Positions 53,991-63,400 of a DNA stretch of 64,000 bases are shown in pieces. The translations under genes were made by a program, and so were the position numbers. This DNA is from Motacilla alba alba (taxonomy: Eukaryota; Chordata; Aves; Passeriformes; Motacillidae): contig NC_052028.1 in the NCBI RefSeq assembly GCF_015832195.1, positions 1,841,501 through 1,905,500 of the forward strand. Reading direction: 5' to 3'. Each line of letters starts with the position of its first letter. The first letter of the stretch is position 1. Under the pieces are notes generated by a model that searched no databases, was not told the origin of the DNA, and saw nothing but the letters and a program-made list of their open reading frames with translations.

Positions 53991-55576
53991 CTGCATCACG
54001 TTGCCACTCCAGCCCAGGCTGGAGGATTGGATAAGGGCATTCCCCTCAGGATAGCACATCCCCGTGGGCCGTGTCTGAGTGGAGCACACCACGTGGCAGC
54101 TCCGTGTCCCTGTCCCAAAGTCACTGAGCACACTGGGGTGAGTGATGCTGATGAGATGTGTTGGTGACGTCCCTGAGGGGACACATCCTGTTTCTGATCC
54201 CTGCTCCTTGTCCTGCTGGGCCCTAGTGCTGCTGCTGCGTGCCCAGGGGCAGCCTGGCTTTGTGTCAGGCCTTCCAATCACCTCCCTTGGCACCTTGGTG
54301 GAGCAGGGGTGATTTCAGTGCCAGCGCTGCTGGAACATCCCGCCCCCCTCGCGTGGCCCTGGCGAGGTGGCTCCTGCTGCAGATTTCACACCCCACCGAG
54401 GGTTTGCTCAGGGCATCCTCAGCTCCTTTCGCTCCTTTGGCCCCAGCTACGGCTTCAGCTGAGCTGCCACCTCAGAGCTGTGACACGGGATGTCCCCCAG
54501 CCCGGGACCCTGTGCCGTGCCCACCGCCGGGGCCTCTCCAGGGCTGTTCCTCCCTGTCCCCCTGGAGAAGGGACGAAGCAGAGGCTGGGAGTGCCAGCCC
54601 CCTCTGCCTGCTCCATCTGCACTCCAGGATGGTGTGTTCTCTCCTCCTCGCTGCTGGGAATGGCAGGCATGGCTGCCTTCCCTCCCACTCCTGCATTAGT
54701 CACCCAGCCCAGCCCATCTGCGCTCCAGATGGACCGGAACCACTTTTCCTCCCAGGAGCTTTGGGGGAAGGTGATGGGGACAGGATCCTGGTCCAGCCCT
54801 CCCTAAAAGCTCCCAGCCCTCCCCTGCTCCCAGGTGCAGCTTCCAGGAGCTGGGATGCTCCCCAGGGATTCTGGAGGGCAGTGGCAGAGGGAGGAGGAGG
54901 AGGAGGAGCAGCCCTTCTGAGGGACAGCGGGGCCCAGGGCTGTGCTCCCCAAACCTCACCCACACCCCCGGGGTGTAGCCACCTCTGGCCTTTCTGGATT
55001 TCTCCAGATGGATCATTTATCCCAGCAGGGATCTCCCCTGGGGGCCGGCTCTCTTTGTTCCTATAAAAACCACTCCAACTCCACTTCTGATGAATCCCAG
55101 ACAGGCTTCCCCCTCTCAGCACCCCAGATCCCTTTCCTCTCCACCTTTCTCCCTCCTGCTGCCACAGCCATCCTCTGTCCCGTGTCCATCCCCAGCCTCC
55201 CCTCCTGACCCTGGCCAGGGGTGCTGGGCCAGGCCTGCATGGAGCTGTGCCAGAGGAAAGCATGGATCCCCAAATTGCCAGGATCCCGCCAGCTCACTGG
55301 GGTGGGGCTGGGGCTGCCCCCCTGCCAGGGAGCTGCTGGGTCTGGGAAGGTGGGGAGGAGGGGAAGCTCCGGCCACAGCCTGGGTAAAGCCAAACGCAGG
55401 CACTGGGAGCTGGAAGGGCTTTGCAGCCTCACCAGCCCCATGTTGGGCAGTCCCAGGCTCTGCCCTGGGGTGGGAGGTGATTCCCTCATCCCACAGTGAT
55501 GCCCAAGGCACTGGGACACAGGACATTGCTCCCAACCACCTCCTCTGGCCCCTCCCTGGGAACGCTGCTGTGGCAC
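53991..55576. other. unique GC-rich non-coding interval
   Basis: Contains a GGA microsatellite at 54889-54909 (about seven copies). Overlapping frames up to 275 codons on both strands show no recognisable protein. Confidence 0.4.
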
Positions 55577-55905
55577 AGAGTCATGGAATGCCAGACTGCT
55601 TTGGGTTGGAAGGGACCTTAAACCCACCCAGTGCCACCCCTGCCATGGCAGGGACACCTCCCACTGTCCCAGGCTGCTCCCAGCCCGGTCCAACCTGGCT
55701 TGGGACACTGCCAGGGATCCAAGGGCAGCCGCAGCTGCTCTGGGCACCCTGTGCCAGGGCCTGCCCACCCTCCCAGGGAACAATTCCTAATTCCCAATGT
55801 CCCATCTAAACCTCTCCTGGTTTAGTTTAAAACCACTCCCCCTTGTCCTATCTCTGCCTGCCTGTGGAAAAATTACCTCTCCCTCTTTTCCATAAACCCC
55901 CGTGG
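55577..55905 (-). mobile_element. CR1 LINE, ~330-bp 3' fragment, minus strand
   Basis: 'gagtcatggaatgccagact', 'gggttggaagggaccttaaa', 'ccatggcagggacacctccc', 'tgctctgggcaccctgtgcc', 'attcctaattcccaatgtcc' and 'cctggtttagtttaaaacca'. It extends further into the element than the other copies of its subfamily. Confidence 0.95.
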
Positions 55906-55943
55906 ACACAATGATGTCCCTGGCCTGGCTGCCATCTCTCCAT

Positions 55944-56121
55944 CTAGGGGACAAGGCTGCCCAGAGAATGGTCCCAAGGCTGCCAGAACTCCAGGAGTGT
56001 TTGGACAATGGTCTCAGCACAGGGTGGGATGGCTGGGCTGTGCAGGGACAGGAGCTGGATCAATGATCCCCCTGGGCTCCTTCCAGCCCAGGATATTCCC
56101 TGATTCTGTGATTCCGTGACC
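55944..56121 (+). mobile_element. CR1 LINE, ~180-bp 3' fragment
   Basis: 'acaaggctgcccagagaatg', 'ccaggagtgtttggacaatg' and 'ctccttccagcccaggatat', then two attctgtg/attccgtg tail units. It lies head to head with the preceding minus-strand copy but belongs to a different subfamily. Confidence 0.9.
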
Positions 56122-56314
56122 ACGCACCAGCAGTGCTGGGCTTGCCTGTACAGCCAGGAGGTGAATTCCTGCGCAGAGAGCCCTGAGGGGATCCCAGGGA
56201 GCCCTGAGGGGGTTTAGGGGGATGAGGAGCATCCCCTGTGCCTGCAGGACACCGTGCCCAGGGGCTGGCACTGCCCTGCTGGTCTGTGGGTGGCAATCTC
56301 AGCAGCCTGGTGGT
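56122..56314. other. unique interval with small duplication
   Basis: Contains 'gagccctgaggggatcccag' with a partial second copy at 56180-56215. Confidence 0.4.
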
Positions 56315-56470
56315 GGCACTTGATGAATGGGCTGTAGAATTTGGTGAGATAATTAAAGAACCTGACTCTCACAATGCACCTGATAACAAATGAGGTGTCT
56401 CTTTTCCTTTTCTGTTTTGCACAGTGAATTGTATTCCCAAAGATTAATGGATTTACCGTTTCTATCCCAA
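56315..56470. promoter_or_regulatory. candidate conserved non-coding element
   Basis: 'ggtgagataattaaagaacc', 'cacctgataacaaatgaggt' (E-box and GATA-like), 'gcacagtgaattgtattccc' and 'aaagattaatggatttaccg'. Confidence 0.4.
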
Positions 56471-57199
56471 CAATGGGCCCATCCCCTGCTCCTCCCTGCC
56501 TCCCTGGGCGCTCCATCCCCAGCGTTCGAGCCAGGCAGGGACACGGGGACACTTTGGCTCTGGCAGCCCTTGGCCTCGCCTCTGACTTGGCCCCGCAGCA
56601 GAGAAAAGACATGGAAAAGTGGAATTCCTGCTGCGCATCCCCAGGGAGTCTGTCCCTCTGGGACCCAGGGCTGGGGTGTCACCAAGGTGTCACCAAGGTG
56701 TCACACAGCCTGGTGGCATCAGGGATGCCCAGGGGGCTGTTTGCAGACCCACCCACAGGCCGTGCCTGGCCATGGCACAGAGCTGGGAAGGATGGGTGGT
56801 GAGGGAGAGCAGGGGTGCTCAGAGGGGAGAGCCTGGGTGGCCCTGGGTGGTGACAGCCCCAGTCTGTGCCCCGTGAGGTGTGAGCACTGCCCCTGCCCCG
56901 CGTCCTAAGGGCACAGTGTGACATCAGCTCCAGCCTGTCTCTCCCTGGCACAGGGCACTTGTCCCAGGGGACAGCATCCTCCTCTGTCCCGTCAGCCCCT
57001 TCCCACCTGGGTCAGATTTCCAAGTGGCAAAGGGAGTGTGATGAGCACTGGCCAGGGAGAAAGTGCAGTGGGATTTCTGGGATAAACAGCCCTCCTGTGC
57101 TCCTGGAGCTGCTGGGAAGCACAGAATGCTCCAGCGCTGGTTCACCAAGGAGTGACCCTCCAAACTCCCACCCAGCAGCCAGGCACTGACCCGAGCCCT
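56471..57199. other. unique GC-rich non-coding interval
   Basis: Short triplicated word 'ggtgtcaccaa' at 56676-56703. No exon recognised. Confidence 0.4.
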
Positions 57200-57360
57200 C
57201 AAAGCGTCTCCAAAGTGTGCTTGTGTGTTATATAGACATTTAAATTAGGTACCTGTGCAAATCAGCAGGTCATTAATCACCCACTCGTTTAATTGGTTTT
57301 GCTGCCAAATTGGTTACAGATAAATAATTAAAGCTAAAAAGTGGGTTTGGATGCGTTCCT
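57200..57360. promoter_or_regulatory. candidate conserved non-coding element
   Basis: 'gtgttatatagacatttaaa', 'ggtcattaatcacccactcg', 'tttaattggttttgctgcca' and 'gataaataattaaagctaaa': dense homeodomain-like words directly left of a CpG island. Confidence 0.45.
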
Positions 57361-57399
57361 CTGGAAAGTCGGGCTGGCAGCTGGGAAGGGAATCTTTGA

Positions 57400-57605
57400 A
57401 CTCCTCGGCTGGCACGGTCCCTCTCCTGGTCCCTCTCCGGCGAGCAGGGCTCGGGGCAGCGCCGACGAGGGGCAGGGAGGTGGTGCCGGGATCTCTGCCG
57501 GGGCTGGCGCTGGGCTCATCCTCGCTGCTGCCCCGCGGAGAGGCTTTCGTGGGGAGCAGGAGCTCCCCGGGGCGCGGAGCCGCGGGCAGGGCCCCTCCCG
57601 GCCGC
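57400..57605. promoter_or_regulatory. CpG island
   Basis: About 200 bases with CpG roughly every ten bases, sandwiched between two AT-rich candidate elements. Could be a promoter or an orphan island; no exon identified. Confidence 0.45.
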
Positions 57606-57735
57606 CAGTGTGGGTTTTGCAGTGCACTTGGCTGCTAATCATGCATAATAATCGCATTTGCAGAACACAAATGTCACTTGGCTGAGTGCTTTCATTTACT
57701 GCCCCGTAAACACACCCTGGGGAGCCCCGGGCCCA
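57606..57735. promoter_or_regulatory. candidate conserved non-coding element with spaced direct repeat
   Basis: 'gctgctaatcatgcataata', 'atcgcatttgcagaacacaa' and 'ctttcatttactgccccgta'. The decamer CACTTGGCTG occurs at 57625-57634 and 57675-57684, exactly 50 bases apart. It contains an NFI half site (TTGGC) and a CACTTG NKX/E-box-like word. Confidence 0.45.
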
Positions 57736-57988
57736 TAAAACATTGACAAGGGCCCTCGTTTCCCGGACACTGTCCCCCACAGAGCCCTTTGTCAGATGGC
57801 ACAGCCACGGGACACGGCCACTAGGCAGCTCCTGGTGTGCAAAGGGAAGGCTCATCCCTCACCCCTGTGCAGCCCCGGGGCTCCTGTGCCTCCTCCAGGC
57901 AGGGCAGGAGGGGCTGGGTGGGGTGTGCTGAGCCCCAGCACCTCAGGAGAGGTCCCACATCTCTGTCCAGCCCCACGGAGGATGTGAA
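57736..57988. other. unique interval
   Basis: No repeat or exon recognised. Confidence 0.35.
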
Positions 57989-58274
57989 TCCATCCCATCC
58001 CATCCCATCCCATCCCATCCCATCCCATCCCATCCCATCCCATCCCATCCCATCCCATCCCATCCATCCCATCCCATCCCATCCCATCCATCCCATCCAT
58101 CCATCCATCCCATCCCATCCCATCCCATCCCATCCCATCCCATCCATCCCATCCCATCCCATCCCATCCATCCCATCCATCCCATCCATCCCATCCCATC
58201 CCATCCCATCCCATCCCATCCCATCCCATCCCATCCCATCCCATCCATCCCATCCCATCCCATCCCATCCCACC
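57989..58274. repeat. (CATCC)n / (CATC) pentamer array, ~285 bp
   Basis: Blocks of CATCC (GGGAT on the minus strand) interrupted by single CATC tetramers at about ten places; one run of 16 or more perfect pentamers at the left. The minus strand has GGG every five bases. Its open frames (Met-Gly-Trp-Asp repeats) are artefacts. Confidence 0.98.
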
Positions 58275-59079
58275 CCTTCCCACAGGACCCAGCCGAGGAT
58301 ACCCAGGAGGGCACCAAGCACCTTTCCCGGAGTCTGGGACACCCACCACACACAGAGGGACACATCCCACGCGTGGGACAGTCCCAGCTGTCCCTCAGGC
58401 TGCCCCTGCTCCCCTCAGTGGGCACAGCCCGGGGCATTGGCCCACGGTGCCCAGGGGATGCACGAGCAGGGATCAGTCCTGCCCAGAACTGATCCCAGGG
58501 GTCCAGCAGCAGCAGCTGAGGGGGTTTGGGTATTTCTCTCTTTCTTGGACAGAAATTCTCCTTCCCAGAGCTTTTCCTGTGGGCCAGGAGCAGCCTCTGG
58601 CTGATGCAGTGCAAGCAAAAGGGAGGATTAACAGAGGCAGGGCAGCTTGGAGGGACAAACCCAAATGAACCAGGAGAGCTCTGCCCCCACTCCCTGAACC
58701 CTTCCCTCTCCCCATTTCAGTGCAGGCTCCACAGGAGCTGTCCCTGCAGTTCCCAAGCCCAGATCCAGCAGGGCTGCACCTGGGGGCTCTCCCTTGCAGC
58801 TCTGTGGTCCCATCCTGCTCCAAGGAGGAGCCAGGGTCCCCCCAGACCCTTATTCACCCTGGGCCTCCTGCCAAGCATCAGCTGCTCCAGACACTCATTC
58901 CCTGTGCCCTGCCAGGGAAGAGATGCATGGGGTACTCAGCCCTGGCATTTGCCACCTGGGGCTCGTAGCCCAGCTGTCCCCTTGCCCTGGCTCCATGTGG
59001 GACAATTCCAGCATCCTTGGCTGCTTTCTGATTGTCTCAGCCTCCTTGCCTTGTTGTTCTTGTTAAAGGCAGCTCTCAA
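58275..59079. other. unique GC-rich non-coding interval
   Basis: No repeat or exon recognised. Confidence 0.4.
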
Positions 59080-59278
59080 TAAGTAGTTCACTAACTCAGC
59101 CATTTGAGAATCATCATTAATTTAATATCCTTCCTCATTTATTAATGGGCCTACTTTGTCTTGACTCTCCAGTATTTCCTTTTCCCCTTGATATATTTGT
59201 AAAAGCCCTTCCTATTCCCCTCAGCTGCATGGCTACCACTAATGTTTGCTTTTCCTGCTGTCTTTAACATTTCTCTTC
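59080..59278 (-). mobile_element. old CR1-like LINE ORF2 relic, frameshifted
   Basis: On the minus strand, 59277 down to about 59165 reads ..GNRKGFYKYIKGKRKYW.., then after a frameshift, to about 59090, ..DKVGPLINEEGY*INDDSQ.. This matches the linker between the endonuclease and reverse-transcriptase parts of CR1-type ORF2 (family pattern: KKGFfKYI..KR..ENVGPLLNe). At least one frameshift and two stops are visible, and the piece is internal rather than 3'-terminal. It is AT-rich compared with its flanks. The relic is far too broken to act. Confidence 0.7.
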
Positions 59279-59709
59279 AACCTTAAATGACTTGGGCTCC
59301 TCTGGCTTCTATCAGCCCCCCTGCAGGGCTTTCCCATTCCGTGCCAGAGCTGTCCTGCTGGGGGGCAGCCCCGGGAGGCAGCAGGGCCCTGCTGCTCTGG
59401 CAGCTCCTGCTGGATCCTCAGAGAGCTCAGGGACTTGCTTTTGTCCTGAGAGAGGACAAAATACCCCCTGTGAGGCTCTCCCAGAGAGACCCTGGGGACA
59501 GGGAGGAGCAGGGAGAGGCAGCGGGTGGCTGGGCAGGGTTCAGGGATGCACCCCGAGGTCACTGCCCCCTCAGCCTGGGAGCCCAGCTGCGCCTTCGGGG
59601 CACTGCCAGATTCCTGTGCCCAGCACCCATCCCCGTGGGAGGCGTTCTCCAGGTCCTGGCTGTGCCCGTGGTGGCAGTCAGGCTGCTGCCCCCTGCTCCA
59701 GCGGCTGGA
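59279..59709. other. unique GC-rich interval
   Basis: No repeat or exon recognised. Confidence 0.35.
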
Positions 59710-60100
59710 GATGGGGAGGTCCAGGATGCAGTGCTGGAGAGGACCATGATCCCATGATGGGGAGGTCCAGGATGCAGTGCTGGAGAGGACCATGATCCCA
59801 TGATGGGGAGGTCCAGGATGCAGTGCTGGAGAGGACCATGATCCCATGATGGGGAGGTCCAGGATGCAGTGCTGGAGAGGACCATGATCCCACGATGGGG
59901 AGGTCCAGGATCCAGCAACGGAGAGGTCCAGAATCAAATTTTGTGGAAGTCCAGGATTTAATGATGGGGAGATCCAGGATCCAACAATCCAAAGGTCCAG
60001 GATACAATGATGGGGAGGTCAATGATCCCACAGCAGGGAGGTCCGGGATTCAGGGATGGGCAGGCCCAGGATCCAATGCTGAGAAGGTCCAGGGGCCTGA
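59710..60100. repeat. 46-bp minisatellite with a decay gradient
   Basis: Units start at 59710, 59756, 59802, 59848 and 59894. The first four are essentially identical ('gatggggaggtccaggatgc' plus agtgctggagaggaccatgatcccat). From 59894 to 60100 only diverged, shortened units with 'aggtccaggat' persist. Homogenised at the left end and decayed at the right. Confidence 0.95.
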
Positions 60101-60234
60101 AGACTCCTTGTGGGAGGAAAAGGGAGCAGGCAAAAAGTTGCAGGCAGGGCTGTGGCCCAGGTGGGAGCCGGAGCACATCCCGAGCCAGGGTCGGCTCTGT
60201 GCTGTTGCCAAGGTGACGGGAAGCAGAGGCTCGG
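60101..60234. other. unique interval
   Basis: No repeat or exon recognised. Confidence 0.3.
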
Positions 60235-60470
60235 GATGTGTCTGTTTACATAAGAATTGTTGATTAATGAACATCGAGGCGAGATAATTTACCGGCCGGA
60301 GGCGCCGCCGTATCTCTCCATCTCCGAGCCGGCTGCAGAGCCCTCGGGTGTCCCCAGCCCGCTGTGCTGGCCCCCAGCGCGGGGACCCGATCCGCGGGAC
60401 GAGAGAGCCCCCAGCCGATGGCCCCGGGCCGTGCCCCTCTGGGGCAACCCCGCAGCGCCCAGCGGTGCCC
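60235..60470. promoter_or_regulatory. AT-rich element joined to CpG-rich segment
   Basis: 'gtgtctgtttacataagaat' (FOX site TGTTTAC), 'ttgttgattaatgaacatcg' and 'gagataatttaccggccgga', then CpG-rich DNA to about 60470. Candidate regulatory element. Confidence 0.4.
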
Positions 60471-60969
60471 ACTGGATGGGATGCATCCCAAAATCCCCCC
60501 ACGGGCCACACGCACTGGTGTTGCCACCCAGGTTTAGGGTGGCTAAAGGAGCCCGGGCACCTCTCAGGGGTGTTGAGAAGCCAGGAGGGGACCCCCGCGA
60601 GCCCTGCCACCCCCCAGGGTGTCATCAGCCCTGGCTGTGCCACCAGCTGTGTCCCACCCAGCACCATCCCAGGCCTCTCTCCCTCTGGGTGTGCCACAAG
60701 CCAGCCGTGCCACCCTGGTGTCCCCCGGGTGACACCACCAGAGACAGCCTGTGGCACCGGGCTGCCCAAGGGGCTCTGAGTTTGATGGCACCTCCCAGGT
60801 GATTCTCACACTCCCACCTTGACGGCCACAGTGGGACTGCAGGTGACAAGGAAGCCTCCAGGTCCCCTCCCCGGGCTGGGTGAGCTGCCTACAAAAGTAA
60901 CCTCTCCCAAAAGTGCCAGATTTCCTGTGGGGAGGATTATGGATCCAGCAGCTTCCAAGGCCTGGAGAA
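60471..60969. other. unique GC-rich non-coding interval
   Basis: No repeat or exon recognised. Confidence 0.35.
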
Positions 60970-61049
60970 ACTGAGAAATGTCCCTGAAGATGAGGAATGT
61001 CCCTAAAACTGAGAAATGTCCCTAAAACTGAGAAATGTCCCTAAAAGCA
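60970..61049. repeat. 19-bp minisatellite, 4 copies
   Basis: The unit 'actgagaaatgtccctaaa' repeats with 19-bp spacing; the left unit is slightly diverged. Confidence 0.94.
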
Positions 61050-61919
61050 CATCCTGGTTTGCTGCAGAATCTCTTCGCTGGCCACAGGCAGGGAGTGGAG
61101 AGGGAGAAGGTGGCAATCCCTGGGATCCTCTGCCCTTCCTGCAGCTCCAGGCAGGCACCTGAGCCCCATTTCCAGCACTTCATCCCCGTGGGATGGATGA
61201 GAACTGGGGTAACTCCCCCAGTGCAGCCTGTCCCCAGCATGGAGGTGACCTGGCAGGGGTCACCCAGCAGCCAGGCTGGCACCACGGGCGCACCTCAGTC
61301 CTCCCTGCCCTGAAGCTGCCAGCACAAAGCTCATGGCCAGGGGCAGCTGCCAACATCAGGGTGGAGGATTTGCAAGGATTTGGGATGTGTTTGGGACACG
61401 TGCAGGTGACACAGGAGAGCAGCACATCGGGACAGCAGGGGTGGCATCGCCAGTCTCCAAATTTCTACGCCAAGTCTCATCCCCTTCTGCTGCACCAAAG
61501 CCTCGGTGGCTCAGATTTCAGCCCGCTCAGAGCCAAAATATCTGGTCAAACCTGAAAAATTCCTGTGTGTTCCCAAGCAGGAAGCAGAGGGTGGACAGGG
61601 GGAGAGAGGGAAGGCTGGAGAGGGGCTGGGAGCAGGGATGGTGCTGCGGAGGGAGGGCTGCAGGAAGCAGCTGCTGGGTCCCAGAGCCCCTTGCCCAGCC
61701 TGGGTGCAGCTTTGGGGTGGTTTCCACGGCACTTCCCAGCTGCTGCCTGCTCCCAAGGCTGTCATTAAGTGCAGGCAGACCCACAATTAGCAGGGGGCCG
61801 CTGCTGGGGGGCTCTGGGGGAGTGCTGGGCCCCTGCCCCTGCACCTGCCTGGTGCAGCTGCCAAGGGAGCTGTGCTGCACTGCCTGCACCGTCCCCGGAG
61901 CAAGGAAAGGACCAGCATC
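61050..61919. other. unique GC-rich non-coding interval
   Basis: Small homeodomain-like patch at 61760-61790 ('ggctgtcattaagtgcaggc'). No exon recognised. Confidence 0.4.
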
Positions 61920-63055
61920 TTCCCATGGCCCCAGGCGGGGCAGGGATCCATGTCCCTGTGTCCCCAGGCAGGGACAAAAATCCATGTCCCTGTGTCCCCA
62001 AGAAGAGACATGATCCGTGTCTCCAGAGAGCAACAGAATCCATGTCCCTGTGTCCCCAGAGAGCAACAGGATCCATGTCCCTGTGTCCCCAGAGAGCGAC
62101 AGGGATCCATGTCCCTGTGTCTCCAGGCAGGGACAGGATCCGTGTCCCCAGGCAGGGCAGGGATCAGCATCCCTGTGGCCCCAGGAAGGCCAGGGATCAA
62201 TATCCCCACTGCCATGGGGGATCCATGTCCTCATGGCCTCTGGCAGGGCAAGGATCTGTGTGTCCACACCCTTAGGCAGGGCAGGGATCAGTGCTCCCCT
62301 GATCTTTATAAGGACAGGGATCAATATCCCCTCCCCACTGCTGTGAGGCACAGCAGGGATCAGTGTCCCATGTCCCAAAGCAGGCCAGGGATCAGTGTCC
62401 CATGGCCCCAGGAAGGACGGGGATCAGTGTCCCATGTCCCAAAGCAGGCCAGGGATCAGTGTCCCATGGCCCCAGGAAGGACAGGGATCAGTGTCCCATG
62501 TCCCAAAGCAGGCCAGGGATCAGTGTCCCATGGCCCCAGGAAGGACAGGGATCAGGGCTCCATGGCCCCAGGAAGGACAAGGATCAATATTCCTATTTCC
62601 ACTCGGGCAGGATCAGTGTCTGGATGGCCCCAGGCAGGGAAGGAATCAGTGCTCCCATATCCCACAGTACAGAAAGGATCAGTCTCACCATGTCCCAGAG
62701 CAGGGCAGGGATCCCTGTCCCGGTGGCCCCATGAAGTACAGGGGTGGAAATCCCAATTTTCACCAGGCAGGGCAGGGATCAGTGTCCCTGAGAGCCAGGA
62801 TGGACAAGGCAGGGCAGGGATCAGTGTCCCTGAGAGCCAGGATGGACAGAGATCAGGGATCATCGTTCCCGTGCCCCCAGGCAAGGCAGGATCGATATCC
62901 CCGCTGCCCCCACGTTCCCAGGCAGGCCAGGGATCACGGCCCCCATGCTCCCAGGAAGGACAGGGATCAATATTCTCACTGTCATGAGGCAGGACAGGGA
63001 TCAGTGTCCCCATGTCCCCAGGCAGGGCAGGGATCCGTGTCCCCAGGCATCCCCA
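61920..63055. repeat. 1.1-kb degenerate 32-bp minisatellite
   Basis: About 33 units of the type 'agggatcagtgtcccatg' plus a variable half (gccccaggaaggac or tcccaaagcaggcc). At 62355-62550 the two halves alternate as a 64-bp dimer, nearly perfect. The left part (61920-62150) uses a diverged 'gatccatgtccctgtgtccc' version. With a 32-bp period all three frames are sampled and stay open (up to 371 codons), an artefact. Confidence 0.96.
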
Positions 63056-63224
63056 GCCCACGCAGAGTCCTGCGGCAGCACAGGGAGGAGATGGGTTGGG
63101 GGCGCCCTGGGGTCCCCTCCTTGCTCCACCCCGGAGCCCCGTGCCCCTCCCCAGGTGCCCCATCCCTGCGGGGGTCTGTCCCAGGGGGGACACAGCGGGG
63201 CGGCCGCCGGAGCAACTGGAGCAG
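63056..63224. other. unique GC-rich interval
   Basis: CpG-containing toward its right end. No exon recognised. Confidence 0.3.
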
Positions 63225-63400
63225 AGGAAATGCTGGGACCTTGAACGTGGCCGGAAATAATGACTTTAAAAATGTATCATTCTGCAAACTCATTAAGGCG
63301 CATCCCCGGCAGCAGGGGAAGGGAATTGCCGGGCCTGGGAGCCGCTTGATCTTTACAAAATGTGCGCAGCGAGTGCTCCTGAATATTTAACCCCAGCGGC
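63225..63400. promoter_or_regulatory. candidate conserved non-coding element
   Basis: 'ccggaaataatgactttaaa' (ETS-like CCGGAA), 'aatgtatcattctgcaaact', 'cattaaggcgcatccccggc', 'ttgatctttacaaaatgtgc' and 'cctgaatatttaaccccagc'. Sharp AT-rich contrast to flanks. Confidence 0.4.

Noticed and set aside
61872..62987. 371-codon + frame with 'Gln-Gly-Ser' repeats
   Set aside because: Lies wholly in the 32-bp minisatellite, whose other frames are equally open.
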